This document shows positions 51,902 through 62,311 of a stretch of DNA of 64,000 bases, piece by piece. The notes below the pieces were generated by a model. The model did not search any database, was not told where the DNA came from, and worked only from the letters and a program-made list of their open reading frames with translations. The translations under genes and the position numbers were made by a program. Origin of the DNA: Pseudonocardia sp. CNS-139 (GTDB lineage: Bacteria > Actinomycetota > Actinomycetes > Mycobacteriales > Pseudonocardiaceae); assembly GCA_001942415.1 (NCBI GenBank), contig MKJX01000195.1, positions 87,334 through 151,333 on the forward strand. Reading direction: 5' to 3'. The first letter of the stretch is position 1. The number at the start of each line of letters is the position of its first letter.

Positions 51902-51985
51902 GAACGCGAACGGCGTGGCCCGGACGGCGAAGGCGGCCCTGGACGAGGTCGGCGAGGTGGTGGCGATGCCCCGACCCTAAACGCG

Positions 51986-52078
51986 CGACTCGCGCACACA
52001 AATCCAGCGACTCGCGGGGGTGGGGCGGTCGGCCTGCCGCCCGCCCCCGCGAGTCGCCGGAAAAGTGTGCGCGAGTCG
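51986..52078. repeat. Large imperfect inverted repeat between IMPase-family and DMT genes
   Basis: Left arm 51986-52020 and right arm 52042-52078. Outer pair GCGACTCGCGCACACA / TGTGCGCGAGTCG, inner pair GCGACTCGCGGGGG / CCCCCGCGAGTCGC, with an unpaired AATCC / CGGAAAAG bulge between them; a smaller GCGG..CCGC occupies the loop. It lies directly after the stop of the upstream gene (52083, minus strand), so a terminator role is likely; the two-block design suggests a mobile palindrome. Confidence 0.8.
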
Positions 52079-52082
52079 GGGG

Positions 52083-52932
52083 TCACCGGTCGGCGGCCCG
52101 CCACCAGGCGAGCACCTCGTCCAGGGAGCCCGGCACGGCGACGATCATGGTGCCGGTGGGCAGCAGGTTGGGCTGCCCCGACCCGTCGACGACCAGCGCG
52201 CCCGCCTCGGCCGCGAGGCACGCGGCACCGGCGACGTCCCACTCCTGGAAGCCCTCCAGCACGGCGGCGACGGCGTGACCGAGCGCCACCTGCGTGATCG
52301 CGAGCGCGGAGGACCCCAGCACCCGCAACCCGGCGTGGGCGGCGGCGACGCGGGCCGCGAACCCGGGCGCCGGCCCGGCGTGAGCTCGGCGCACACCAGC
52401 CCACCCGCGGGAGCCCGGGGCGCGACCCGCACGGGGACGCCGTTCGCCCGTACCCCTCGTCCACGGGCGGCGGCATAGATCTGCGCCCGGCTCGGGTCGG
52501 CGATCACGCCGACCACCGGCCCGGACGCGTCCACCAGCGCGAGACTGTAGGCGCACCACGGGAAACCCGCGACGTAGTTCGCGGTGCCGTCGACGGGGTC
52601 GACCACCCAGCGGTACGGGGCGCGGCCGCGCCCGCGTCGGCGCCGAACTCCTCGCCGACGACGGGGATGCCGGGGAACTCCGAGGCCAGGACCCGGCGGG
52701 TGTGCCGTTCGAGGGTGTGGTCGGTGTCGGTGACCCAGTCGAACGGGCTCGCCTTGTGCGCTGCGCCGTCCTGGTGGTCGCGGCCGGCTGTGGCCGTGAT
52801 CACTTCTGCGGCGTCGTTCGCCAGCCGCCCCGCCACCTCGAGGGCCCGGGACAGCAAGCCCGGCTCCACCGGGAGCGGTGCTGCGGGTGCAGCGGGGTGC
52901 TGGACGGTCATGTGCGCCGAGAGTCGCTGCAT
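52083..52932 (-). CDS. Inositol-monophosphatase-family phosphatase (two frame breaks)
   Basis: About 283 aa with bases restored near 52626 and 52383. Mg-dependent sugar/inositol phosphatase fold: WVTDTDHTLERHTRRVL, IPVVGEEFGAD (metal Glu), YRWVVDPVDGTANYVAGFPW (DPXDGT metal site), EWDVAGAACLAAEAGALVVD (WDXAAG variant). Substrate could be inositol phosphate, histidinol phosphate or another sugar phosphate. Start at 52932 (ATG) or 52911 (ATG). Confidence 0.88.
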
Positions 52933-53054
52933 CCGGTGTCCCGCGTGGGTCCCGCAGGTGACGTGCCTCGGATCACTCGGCCAACTGTGCTGAAGGGCGG
53001 CCGGGGGACGTCCGGCGGAGCGCCCGACATGGCGACGGACATAGGTTGTTGGCC

Positions 53055-54258
53055 GTGAGTTCGGAGGTTCGTCAGAGACTCGCCCCTCAGCCGCGCGACC
53101 GTGCGACCGTGCGCGTCGCGATCGTGTCCGAGTGCTTTCTCCCGGTGGTGAACGGGGTCACGAACTCAGTGCTCCGAGTGGTCGAGCACCTGACGGGTTC
53201 GGGGCACGAGGTGCTGGTCGTGGCGCCCGGACTCGACGGCCCCACCGAGTATGCCGGAGCGCCGGTGGTCCGGGTACCGGCTCTCGATCTCCCGGTCGTC
53301 TCGTCGATGCCGGTCGGGGTGCCGAGCCGGCGCGTGCTGACGGCGCTGCGCGAGTTCGCGCCGGACGTGGTGCACCTCGCGGCGCCGTTCGTCGTCGGCT
53401 ACCGCGGCCTGACGGCGGCGCGCCGGCTGGGCATCCCGACCGTCGCGGTCTACCAGACCGACGTGGCCGGGTTCGCGTCCTCGTACGGGCTCGGGCTGAC
53501 GGCGCGCGCGGCCTGGCACTGGACGTGCCGGCTGCACAGCCAGGCCGACCGCACGCTGGCCCCGTCGAGCTGGGCGACGTCCGCGCTGCGGGCCCGCGGG
53601 GTGCCGCGGGTGCACCAGTGGGCGCGCGGGGTCGACTCGCGGCGCTTCACCCCGTCGAAGCGGGACGCCGGGCTGCGCGCGCAGCTCGCGCCGGACGGCG
53701 AGATGCTCGTCGGGTACGTGGGCCGCTCGCGCCGGAGAAGCAGGTGGAGCGCCTCGCCACGCTGGCCGGGCTGCCCGGCACCCGGCTGGTGGTCGTCGGG
53801 TCGGGGCCGAGCGAGGAGCGGCTGCGCGAGACGCTCCCGACCGCCGCGTTCCTCGGCTTCCGCGGCGGCGACGAGCTGGCCCGGATCTACGCATCCCTCG
53901 ACGTGTTCGTGCACACCGGCCCGTCCGAGACGTTCTGCCAGGCGGTGCAGGAGGCGCTGGCCTCCGGGCTGCCGGTGGTCGCGCCGGACGCGGGCGGCCC
54001 GCGCGACCTCGTGCTCCCCGGCCGCACCGGGTTCCTCGTGCCGCCCTACCCCGAGGGCGCCTGGCCGGAGGACCCCGAGTCGGTCGCGGCGGACGCGAGC
54101 TGCGGGGCGCCGTGCAGGCGCTCACCGACGCGGACGTGCGGGCCCGGTTCGGGCTGGCCGCCCGGCACTCGGTGCTGCGCCGCACCTGGTCGACGGTGTG
54201 CGACGAGCTGGTCGGGCACTACCACGAGGTGATCGCGGCGGCGTCGGCCGCGGCCTGA
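53055..54258 (+). CDS. mgtA: GT4 mannosyltransferase, MgtA/PimB-like (two frame breaks)
   Basis: About 401 aa with bases restored near 53730 and 54094. GT-B fold: [56 protein letters not shown] then [39 protein letters not shown] (EX7E), [19 protein letters not shown] at the C-terminus. Members use GDP-mannose to mannosylate glycolipid anchors of lipomannan. The order mgtA-menG-menJ equals Rv0557, Rv0558, Rv0561c. GTG 53055 chosen; TTG 53046 is also possible. Confidence 0.85.
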
Positions 54259-54308
54259 GATGTAGGTAGAAGTCCTGATGTGCCCGCAGGCCCCGCCCGG
54301 GCACGCTC

Positions 54309-54890
54309 GTGGGCGTGACCGAGATGCCGGTGCGCCGGATCCCCGTCCGGCCGGGCGGGGCCCACGCCACGATCGACGTCGCGGAGCAGAACGCGGCACT
54401 GGCCGCGCTGCTCGGCGGCGACACCGCCGCCCGTGAGCGGGCGGTCACCACGATCCTCGCCGCACCGGAGCTCTTCGCGCCCCCGGTGCTGTGCGCGCTC
54501 GCCGCGGAGCTCTTCGCCCGCGACCGCCGCGACGACGCCGTGTTCTGGTACCACGCGGGCCAGGTCAGGGCCCGTTTCGACGCCAACCGCTGCGCCGACC
54601 CGACGGCCGGGTCCGCGGTGGCCGTGCTGCGGGAGCGGTTCGGCGCGCCGATCAACCGCTACGCGTTCACCGACCGCGCGAACCTCCGCACGCTGGTCGA
54701 GCGGGCCGTGCAATGGGACGCCACCACCCCGCACGACTACGACCACCGCTGGATCAACCTGCACGGGATGGGCGCGTTCACGGCGGTGGCCGGCGGGGCC
54801 GGGCTGAGCCGTCCCGAGGAGGAGTGGGCGGACGTCGCGGCGCGCACCCGGGCGGAGTACCTGCGGGGAATGCACGAGGTGCTGGGCTAG
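54309..54890 (+). CDS. Conserved protein of unknown function
   Basis: 193 aa from GTG 54309 (GTG 54315 or ATG 54324 also possible). Mostly helical: [77 protein letters not shown]. The repeat-like helices with FWYHAGQ resemble TPR-type units. No signal peptide. Not recognised further. It ends 10 bases before menG, so possibly cotranscribed. Confidence 0.7.
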   Translation: MGVTEMPVRRIPVRPGGAHATIDVAEQNAALAALLGGDTAARERAVTTILAAPELFAPPVLCALAAELFARDRRDDAVFWYHAGQVRARFDANRCADPTAGSAVAVLRERFGAPINRYAFTDRANLRTLVERAVQWDATTPHDYDHRWINLHGMGAFTAVAGGAGLSRPEEEWADVAARTRAEYLRGMHEVLG

Positions 54891-54900
54891 CGTCTCGGCC

Positions 54901-55613
54901 GTGAGCCGGGCCGACCTCGACAAGGACCCCCGTGACGTCGCCGCGATGTTCGACGGGGTCGCCCGCCGCTACGACCTCACCAACACCGTCCTGACCGCGG
55001 GCCAGGACCGGCGCTGGCGGCGCATCGCCCGCGAGGCGCTCGCGCTCGCACCCGGCGACCGGCTGCTCGACCTCGCCGCCGGCACCGCGGTGTCGACGGT
55101 CGAGCTGTCCCGCTCCGGCGCGTGGTGTGTCGCGGCCGACTTCTCGCTCGGGATGCTGCGCGCCGGCGCGCACCGGGCCGTGCCGAAGGTCGCGGCCGAC
55201 GCGCTGCACCTCCCGTTCCGCGACGGGGCGTTCGACGCGGTGACGATCTCGTTCGGCCTGCGCAACGTCGCCGACCCCGACGTGGCGCTCGCGGAGCTGG
55301 CGCGGGTCACCCGGCCGGGCGGGCGGCTGCTCGTCTGCGAGTTCGGCGTCCGACGAACCCGCTGGTCAGGAGCGCGTACTACGCCGGGCTGGCCACCGTG
55401 CTGCCCGCCGTCGCCCGCCGCGTCTCCAGCAACCCGGACGCCTACGCCTACCTCGGCGAGTCGATCCGGGACTGGCCGGCGCAGCCCGAGCTGGCCGCGC
55501 GCATCGGCGCGGCGGGCTGGGAGCGGGTGGCCTGGCGGGACCTCGCGTTCGGCGCGGTGGCGCTGCACCGCGCGGTGCGCAGCGGTGTCCGGAGCGGCGT
55601 CCGGACTGGGTGA
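54901..55613 (+). CDS. menG: Demethylmenaquinone methyltransferase (one frame break)
   Basis: About 237 aa with one base restored near 55349. SAM-dependent last step of menaquinone synthesis (UbiE/MenG family): [39 protein letters not shown] (SAM motif I), [46 protein letters not shown]. After the break the family sequence continues [23 protein letters not shown] start. The C-terminus carries a short RSGV repeat. Confidence 0.93.
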
Positions 55614-55707
55614 TTCGGCCCGGATTCGGGAGTGGGCGCGCGCTGCCGCGCGCCGATGCTTAGACTCAACCTCGACTTCGTGAATCCGTTCACAAGGAGC
55701 CAGCCGC

Positions 55708-56997
55708 ATGGGCGCGCCCACCACCACAGGCGACGCCGACGTCATCGTCGTCGGCGCGGGTCCTGCCGGATCCACCGCCGCCACGTACCTCGCACGAGCC
55801 GGTCTCGACGTGCTGTTGCTGGAGAAGTCCACGTTCCCGCGGCCCAAGGTCTGCGGCGACGGGTTCACGCCCCGCGGCATGAAGCAGCTGATCGACCTCG
55901 GCGTCGACTGCTCCGAGGACAACGGCTGGCTGCACAACCGGGGCCTGCGGGTCGTCGGCGGCGGCGTCACGCTGGAACTGCCCTGGCCGACGCTCGCCAG
56001 CTTCCCGAACTTCGGCGCCGTTCGCCCTCGCCAGGACTTCGACGAGCTGCTCGTGCGGCACGCGGAGAAGGCGGGCGCCCGCCTGCACGAGGACGTCACG
56101 GTCACCGAGGCCGTCACCGACGAGCGCACCGGCCGGGTCGTCGGGGTGCGCGGCACCACCGGCCGCGGCAAGGACAAGCAGCAGGTGGGCTACCGCGCGC
56201 CGCTCACGCTCGCCTGCGACGGCGTCAGCGCGCGGCTCGCGCTCTCCCTCGGCATGGAGCGCCGCGAGGACCGGCCGATGGGCGTGGCCGTGCGCCGCTA
56301 CTACACGTCGCCGCGCACGCACGACGACTTCCTGGAGAGCCACCTGGAGCTGTGGGACCGGTCCGACCCGGCGAACCCCAAGCTGCTCCCGGGCTACGGC
56401 TGGATCTTCGGGATGGGCGACGGCACGTCGAACGTCGGGCTGGGGATCCTCTCCACGAGCAAGGCCTACGGCAAGACGGACTACCGGGCGCTGCTGAAGT
56501 CCTGGCTCGACGGCACGCCGGAGGAGTGGGGCTACCGCGACGAGAACGCGGTGGGCGGGGTCGGCGGCGCCGCGCTGCCGATGGGCTTCAACCGCACCCC
56601 GCACTACCGGCCCGGGATGCTTCTCGTCGGCGACGCCGGCGGGATGGTCAACCCCTTCAACGGCGAGGGGATCGCGTACGCGATGGAGTCGGCGGCCGTC
56701 GCGGCCCGCTGCGCCGTGCAGGCGCACGCCCGCTCCGGCGACTCGCGGGAGGCGGCGCTGGCCGGCTACCCCACCGCGATGAGCGAGGCGCTCGGCGGCT
56801 ACTACCGGCTCGGCAACGTGTTCTCGCAGCTCATCGGCAACCCGACGGTGATGGGGCTGGCCACGAGGTACGGCCTGCCGCGCGCCACGCTGATGCGCTT
56901 CATCCTCAAGCTGCTCGCCAACCTCTACGACCCCAAGGACGGCCGCCTCAGCGACCGGGTCATCACCGCGATGACCAGGCTCGCACCCGCTTTGTAA
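55708..56997 (+). CDS. menJ: Menaquinone reductase / geranylgeranyl-reductase family flavoprotein
   Basis: 429 aa, unbroken; AAGGAG precedes the ATG. FAD motif DVIVVGAGPAGSTAATYLARAG, PXXKVCGDGFTPRG (FPRPKVCGDGFTPRGMKQL), and LLVGDAGGMVNPFNGEGIAYA. In M. tuberculosis MenJ (Rv0561c) saturates one isoprene unit of menaquinone-9. Here it is directly downstream of menG, in the same direction, followed by nuo genes. Confidence 0.92.
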   Translation: MGAPTTTGDADVIVVGAGPAGSTAATYLARAGLDVLLLEKSTFPRPKVCGDGFTPRGMKQLIDLGVDCSEDNGWLHNRGLRVVGGGVTLELPWPTLASFPNFGAVRPRQDFDELLVRHAEKAGARLHEDVTVTEAVTDERTGRVVGVRGTTGRGKDKQQVGYRAPLTLACDGVSARLALSLGMERREDRPMGVAVRRYYTSPRTHDDFLESHLELWDRSDPANPKLLPGYGWIFGMGDGTSNVGLGILSTSKAYGKTDYRALLKSWLDGTPEEWGYRDENAVGGVGGAALPMGFNRTPHYRPGMLLVGDAGGMVNPFNGEGIAYAMESAAVAARCAVQAHARSGDSREAALAGYPTAMSEALGGYYRLGNVFSQLIGNPTVMGLATRYGLPRATLMRFILKLLANLYDPKDGRLSDRVITAMTRLAPAL

Positions 56998-57098
56998 GGC
57001 TCCCCTGGCCTCGGACGGCCCAGCCGGCGACCTAGGTGCCCGACCGGATCAGTACAGCTCAGACGACTTCCCAGTTCGACGACGACGAGGGTGAACGG

Positions 57099-57464
57099 AT
57101 GCTCGACCCCTACCTTCCGCTGGTGCTGCTGTTCGCCCTGGCCGGCGCGTTCGCGCTGTTCTCGGTGACGGCCGCGCCGTACATCGGGCCCCGTCGCTAC
57201 AACCGCGCCAAGCTCGACGCGTACGAGTGCGGCATCGAGCCGTCGCCGCAGCCCGTCGTCGGCAGCGGCCGGATGCCGGTCGCCTACTACCTCACGGCGA
57301 TGTTGTTCATCCTGTTCGACATCGAGATGGTCTTCCTCTACCCGTTCGCCGTGAGCGCCGACGCGCTCGGCCTGTTCGGGCTGGTGGAGATCGTGCTGTT
57401 CATCGTCACGGTCGGCTTCGCCTACATCTACGTGTGGCGGCGCGGCGGGCTGGATTGGAACTAG
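57099..57464 (+). CDS. nuoA: NADH-quinone oxidoreductase subunit A
   Basis: 121 aa, three helices: LPLVLLFALAGAFALFSVTA, MLFILFDIEMVFLYPFAVSA, LFGLVEIVLFIVTVGFAYIY. The loop RRYNRAKLDAYECGIEP and the acidic helix FDIEMVFLYP are the family marks. ATG at 57099 with GAGGGTGA upstream. First gene of the complex I operon, which should pass electrons to the menaquinone made by the men genes. Confidence 0.95.
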   Translation: MLDPYLPLVLLFALAGAFALFSVTAAPYIGPRRYNRAKLDAYECGIEPSPQPVVGSGRMPVAYYLTAMLFILFDIEMVFLYPFAVSADALGLFGLVEIVLFIVTVGFAYIYVWRRGGLDWN

Positions 57465-57468
57465 AACG

Positions 57469-58045
57469 ATGGGTCTCGAAGAGCACCTGCCAAGCGGCGC
57501 CTGCTGACCAGCGTCGAGAAGCTGGTCAACTGGACCCGCAAGTCCTCGCTCTGGCCGGCCACCTTCGGGCTGGCCTGCTGCGCGATCGAGATGATGACCA
57601 CCGGCGCGCCGCGCTACGACCTCGCGCGGTTCGGCATGGAGGTCTTCCGCGCCTCGCCGCGCCAGGCCGACCTGATGATCGTCGCGGGCCGGGTCAGCAA
57701 CAAGATGGCGCCGGTCCTGCGCCAGATCTACGACCAGATGCCCGAGCCCCGCTGGGTGCTCGCGATGGGCGTCTGCGCCTCGTCCGGCGGCATGTTCAAC
57801 AACTACGCCATCGTGCAGGGCGTCGACCACGTCGTGCCCGTCGACATGTACCTGCCCGGCTGCCCGCCGCGCCCGGAGATGCTGATGGACGCGATCCTCA
57901 AGATCCACGCGAAGATCATGGACGAGCCGCTCACGCCCGGCGGGCCGCCGAGCTGGCCGCCAGCGGGCACAAGACCGAGCTGATCCCGTCCTCGATCAAG
58001 TACGCGCCGAAGAGCAAGCGCAGCGAAGAAGTGACGACGCCATGA
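57469..58045 (+). CDS. nuoB: NADH-quinone oxidoreductase subunit B (two frame breaks)
   Basis: About 192 aa with bases restored near 57492 and 57950. Carries cluster N2, the last Fe-S centre before quinone: [20 protein letters not shown] (tandem Cys), [35 protein letters not shown]. The first break creates an early TGA, the second would replace the conserved [20 protein letters not shown] tail. Stop 58043-58045 overlaps nuoC. Confidence 0.94.
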
Positions 58046-58872
58046 GCGACCCGACCGGCCCGTCGACGAACGGGTCCGACCCGACCGGCAAGCCGCAGTC
58101 CTCGGCCGAGAAGAGCGGCGCGGACGCGCCGAGCACCAGGCCCGCGGCGGCGCGGACGCGGCCGGCGGCGAGGTCGAGCAGACCACCGACGGCGCCTCCC
58201 CGGAGGGCGGCACCCGCATCGCGCCGATGCGCGACCGCCAGGGCCTGTTCGGTGTCTCCGGCTCCGGCGACACGTCCGGCTTCGGCGGGCTGCGGCTGCC
58301 GGGTACGTCCCGGCGCCGGCCGAGCGGCCCTTCGGCGGCTGGTTCGACGAGATGGCCGACGACTTCGCCGACGCCCTCGACGAGCGCGGCGTCCCGCGCG
58401 CGGCCGTGCAGCAGATCACGATCGACCGCGGCGAGATCACGTTCTACGTGCGCCGGGAGAGCGTGCTCGACCTCTGCCGCGCCCTGCGCGACGAGCCGGA
58501 CCTGCGGTTCGAGCTGTGCTCCTCGGTCTCCGGCGTCGACTACGGCGAGGACGTGCCGCAGCGGCTGCACGTCGCTACCACCTGACGTCGATGACCTACC
58601 GCCGGCGCATCCGGCTGGAGGTCGCGCTCGACGTCGACGACGCGCGGGTGCCGAGCGTCGTGGAGGTCTACCCCACGGCCGACTGGCACGAGCGCGAGAC
58701 CTGGGACATGTTCGGCATCGTCTTCGAGGGCCACCCGGCGCTCACCCGGATCCTCATGCCGGACGACTGGGACGGCCACCCGCAGCGCAAGGACTACCCC
58801 CTCGGCGGCATCCCGGTGGAGTACAAGGGCGCGGAGATCCCTCCGCCGGACCAGAGGCGGTCGTACACGTGA
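58042..58872 (+). CDS. nuoC: NADH-quinone oxidoreductase subunit C (three frame breaks)
   Basis: About 277 aa with bases restored near 58145, 58292 and 58573. A long disordered, Ser/Thr/Ala/Asp-rich start (about residues 1-75) precedes the 30-kDa domain: [90 protein letters not shown]. The 3' end takes part in a tandem duplication (58829-58932). Confidence 0.92.
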   Translation: MSDPTGPSTNGSDPTGKPQSSAEKSGADAPSTRPAAARTRPAARSSRPPTAPPRRAAPASRRCATARACSVSPAPATRPASAGCGCRVRPGAGRAALRRLVRRDGRRLRRRPRRARRPARGRAADHDRPRRDHVLRAPGERARPLPRPARRAGPAVRAVLLGLRRRLRRGRAAAAARRYHLTSMTYRRRIRLEVALDVDDARVPSVVEVYPTADWHERETWDMFGIVFEGHPALTRILMPDDWDGHPQRKDYPLGGIPVEYKGAEIPPPDQRRSYT

Positions 58873-58932
58873 CCACGTTCCTGGCGCGGAGATCCCTGCT
58901 GCGTCTCGACCAGAGGGAGACGTACACGTGAC
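58829..58932 (+). repeat. Imperfect tandem duplication at the nuoC/nuoD junction
   Basis: Unit 1 (58829-58873) and unit 2 (58884-58932) both start GCGCGGAGATCCCT and both end with GACCAGAG followed by GTACACGTGAC; the middles differ. Each unit ends in a GTGA overlap, so nuoD's start is a copy of the junction after nuoC. Confidence 0.75.
58869..58931 (+). CDS. 20-codon bridging ORF between nuoC and nuoD
   Basis: GTG at 58869 overlaps the nuoC stop and its TGA overlaps the nuoD GTG. The product would be [20 protein letters not shown]. It is created by the junction duplication and could keep ribosomes coupled between the two genes; a functional peptide is unlikely. Confidence 0.35.
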   Translation: MTTFLARRSLLRLDQRETYT

Positions 58933-60242
58933 GACGGAACACGACGCTTATGCGGCCGAACGGGAGACGACGGAAGGCACCGTCTACACCGTCACCGGCG
59001 GCGACTGGGACACGTTCCTCGACGAGGAGCACGACGACCGCATCGTCATCAACATGGGCCCGCAGCACCCGTCCACCCACGGCGTGCTCCGGCTCGTGCT
59101 GGAGCTGGAGGGCGAGACGGTCACGCAGGCCCGGTCGGTGATCGGCTACCTGCACACCGGCATCGAGAAGAACTGCGAGTACCGGACGTGGACCCAGGGC
59201 GTCACGTTCGTGACGCGCGCGGACTACCTCTCGCCGCTCTTCAACGAGACCGCCTACTGCCTGGGGCGAGAAGCTGCTGGGCGTCGAGGTGCCGCGCCGG
59301 GCCCAGGTGGCCCGCGTGCTGCTGATGGAGATCAACCGCATCGGCTCGCACCTCGTGGCGCTGGCCACCGGCGGCATGGAGCTCGGCGCGCTCACCGGCA
59401 TGACGGCCGGGTTCCGCGAGCGCGAGGAGGTGCTCCACCTGCTGGAGTACCTGACCGGCCTGCGCATGAACCACGCGTTCATCCGCCCCGGCGGCCTCGC
59501 CCAGGACCTCCCGGACGACTGGGCCGAGAAGGTCACCGACTTCGTCGCGCTCATGCGCAAGCGGCTGCCGGACTACGACAAGCTGCTCACCGGCCAGCCG
59601 ATCTGGCGGCAGCGCCTGGAGGGCGTCGGCTACCTGCCCGTCGACGGGTGCATCGCGCTCGGCGCCACCGGCCCGATCCTGCGGGCCGCCGGCCTGCCGT
59701 GGGACATGCGCAAGGTCGAGCCGTACTGCGGCTACGAGGAGTACGACTTCGAGGTCCCGACGGCCACCGAGGCCGACTGCTACGCCCGCTACCGGCTGCG
59801 TGTCGCGGAGATCCACGAGTCGCTCAAGCTCATCGAGCAGGCCGTGGCGAAGATGGAGCCGGGCCCGGTCATGGTCGAGGACCGCAAGATCGCCTGGCCC
59901 GCGCAGCTGTCCGTCGGGTCCGACGGCATGGGCAACTCCCTCGAGCACGTCCGCAAGATCATGGGGCAGTCCATGGAGTCGCTCATCCACCACTTCAAGC
60001 TGGTCACCGAGGGCTTCCAGGTGCCGCCCGGCCAGGTCTACACGGCCGTCGAGTCGCCGCGCGGCGAGATGGGCTGCCACCTGGTGTCGGACGGCGGCAC
60101 CCGGCCGGTGCGCGTCCACCTGCGCGACCCCAGCTTCGTCAACCTGCAGACGATGCCGGCGATGAGCGAGGGCGGGATGGTCGCGGACGTGATCGCGGCG
60201 GTCGCGTCGATCGACCCCGTCATGGGAGGTGTGGACCGGTGA
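58928..60242 (+). CDS. nuoD: NADH-quinone oxidoreductase subunit D (one frame break of opposite sign)
   Basis: About 438 aa. 49-kDa subunit forming the quinone site: [79 protein letters not shown] at the C-terminus. Near 59266 AYCLG is followed in another frame by [13 protein letters not shown]; the family normally has one residue in between, so two bases are probably missing. Confidence 0.95.
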
Positions 60243-60961
60243 CCTCGGTGGAGGAGAACCCGGTGTTCGACGAGCTGACCCGGCAGCGCACCAAGGAGAT
60301 CGTCGCCCGGTACCCGCAGTCCCGGTCGGCGCTGCTCCCGCTGCTGCACCTCGTGCAGTCGGTGGAGGGGCACGTCAGCCAGGACGGCATCCGGTACTGC
60401 GCGGAGGCGCTGGAGCTGACCACGGCCGAGGTCTCGGCGGTGGCCACCTTCTACACGATGTACAAGCGCACGCCGTGCGGCGAGCACCTGGTGAGCGTCT
60501 GCACCAACACGCTCTGCGCCGCGCTCGGCGGCGACGCCATCTACGGGCGGCTCAAGGAGAAGCTCGGCGTCGGCCACGAGGAGACGGCCGGCGAGCCCGG
60601 CACGCCCGGGTCGCTCACGCTGGAGCACGCCGAGTGCCTCGCCGCGTGCGACCTCGCGCCCGTGATCCAGGTGAACTACGAGTACTTCGACAACCAGACG
60701 GTCGAGTCCGCCGAGGACCTGGTGGACGCGCTGCAGCGGGGTGAGCGCCCGGCGCCCACCCGCGGCGCGCCGCTCACCGACTTCAAGACCGTCGAGCTGG
60801 AGCTGGCCGGGGTCTTCCCGGACCTGGAGCGCAGCGTGGAGGGCCCGTCCGTGTCGCCGGAGACGGTGCGCGGCGCCCAGCTCGCCACCGAGCGCGGCTG
60901 GGTGGCCCCGGCCATGCCCGACGCCCCGCCCGCGTTCCCCGCGCTGCCGGAGAAGAAGTAG
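60239..60961 (+). CDS. nuoE: NADH-quinone oxidoreductase subunit E
   Basis: 240 aa, unbroken, GTG overlapping the nuoD stop. 24-kDa subunit with one [2Fe-2S] cluster: [13 protein letters not shown] and [19 protein letters not shown] supply the four cysteines. A C-terminal extension of about 75 residues, ending [10 protein letters not shown], is as long as in mycobacterial NuoE. Confidence 0.95.
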   Translation: MTSVEENPVFDELTRQRTKEIVARYPQSRSALLPLLHLVQSVEGHVSQDGIRYCAEALELTTAEVSAVATFYTMYKRTPCGEHLVSVCTNTLCAALGGDAIYGRLKEKLGVGHEETAGEPGTPGSLTLEHAECLAACDLAPVIQVNYEYFDNQTVESAEDLVDALQRGERPAPTRGAPLTDFKTVELELAGVFPDLERSVEGPSVSPETVRGAQLATERGWVAPAMPDAPPAFPALPEKK

Positions 60962-60966
60962 AAGCG

Positions 60967-62311
60967 ATGACTGAGCCGACCACGCCGCCCACGCCCACCC
61001 CCGACCCGCTCACGCCGGTGCTCACCAGGCGCTGGCAGTCGCCGCGCTCCTGGTCGATCGAGACCTACGAGCAGCTGGAGGGCTACCAGGCCCTGCGGCA
61101 CGCGCTCACCGCGCAGCCCGACCAGCTCATCCAGCTCGTCAAGGACTCGGGGCTGCGCGGCCGCGGCGGCGCCGGCTTCCCGACGGGCATGAAGTGGAGC
61201 TTCATCCCGCAGGGGCCCACCGGGCCGGGCGCCAAGCCCAAGTACCTCGTGATCAACGCCGACGAGGGCGAGCCCGGCACCTGCAAGGACATCCCGACGA
61301 TGATGGCCGACCCGCACTCGCTCATCGAGGGCTGCGTCATCACGTCCTACGCGATCCGCGCGAACTTCTGCGCGATCTACGTGCGCGGCGAGGCCCTGCA
61401 CTGCATCCGCCGGCTGCGCAACGCGGTGGACGAGGCCTACAAGGCCGGCTACCTCGGCGAGGACATCCTCGGCTCCGGGTTCGACCTGGACATCGTGGTG
61501 CACGCCGGCGCGGGCGCTACATCTGCGGCGAGGAGACGGCGCTGCTCGACTCGCTGGAGGGGCGTCGCGGCCAACCGCGTCTCAAGCCTCCCTTCCCGGC
61601 CACGGCCGGGCTCTACGCGTCCCCGACCGTGGTGAACAACGTCGAGACCATCGCGTCGTTCCCGCGATCGTGCAGGGCGGCAGCCAGTGGTTCCGCTCGA
61701 TGGGCACCGAGAAGAGCCCCGGCCCGAAGATCTACTCGGTCTCCGGCCACGTCGAGCGCCCCGGCCAGTACGAGGCCCCGATGGGGATCACGCTGCGGCA
61801 GCTGCTTGAGCTGGCCGGCGGCATGAAGGACGGCGTCCCGCTCAAGTTCTGGACCCCGGGCGGCTCGTCCACCCCGCTGTTCACCGCCGAGCACCTGGAC
61901 GTCCCGCTGGACTTCGAGGGCGCCGCGGCCGCGGGCTCGATGCTCGGCACCACGGCCGTGCAGGTCTTCAACGAGACCGTCTCGGTGCCGTGGGCCGTGA
62001 TGAAGTGGACCGAGTTCTACAAGCACGAGTCGTGCGGCAAGTGCACGCCGTGCCGCGAGGGCACGTACTGGCTGGTGCAGATCCTGGAGCGGATGGTGCA
62101 CGGCCAGGGCACGGAGGCCGACGTCGAGACCATGCTCGACATCTGCGACAACATCCTCGGCCGCTCGTTCTGCGCGCTCGGCGACGGCGCGACGAGCCCG
62201 ATCACCAGCGCCATCAAGTACTTCCGCCAGGAGTTCCTGGACCTGATCGCGGAGCAGCCCGCGGTCGCCCGTCCGGAGCAGCTGGCCGAGCTGACCGGAG
62301 CCACGGCATGA
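60967..62311 (+). CDS. nuoF: NADH-quinone oxidoreductase subunit F (two frame breaks)
   Basis: About 448 aa with bases restored near 61516 and 61660. The NADH/FMN-binding 51-kDa subunit: [19 protein letters not shown] (NADH), [19 protein letters not shown] (FMN), [19 protein letters not shown], and the 4Fe-4S site [20 protein letters not shown] with a later Cys in [14 protein letters not shown]. Begins 5 bases after nuoE. Confidence 0.96.
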
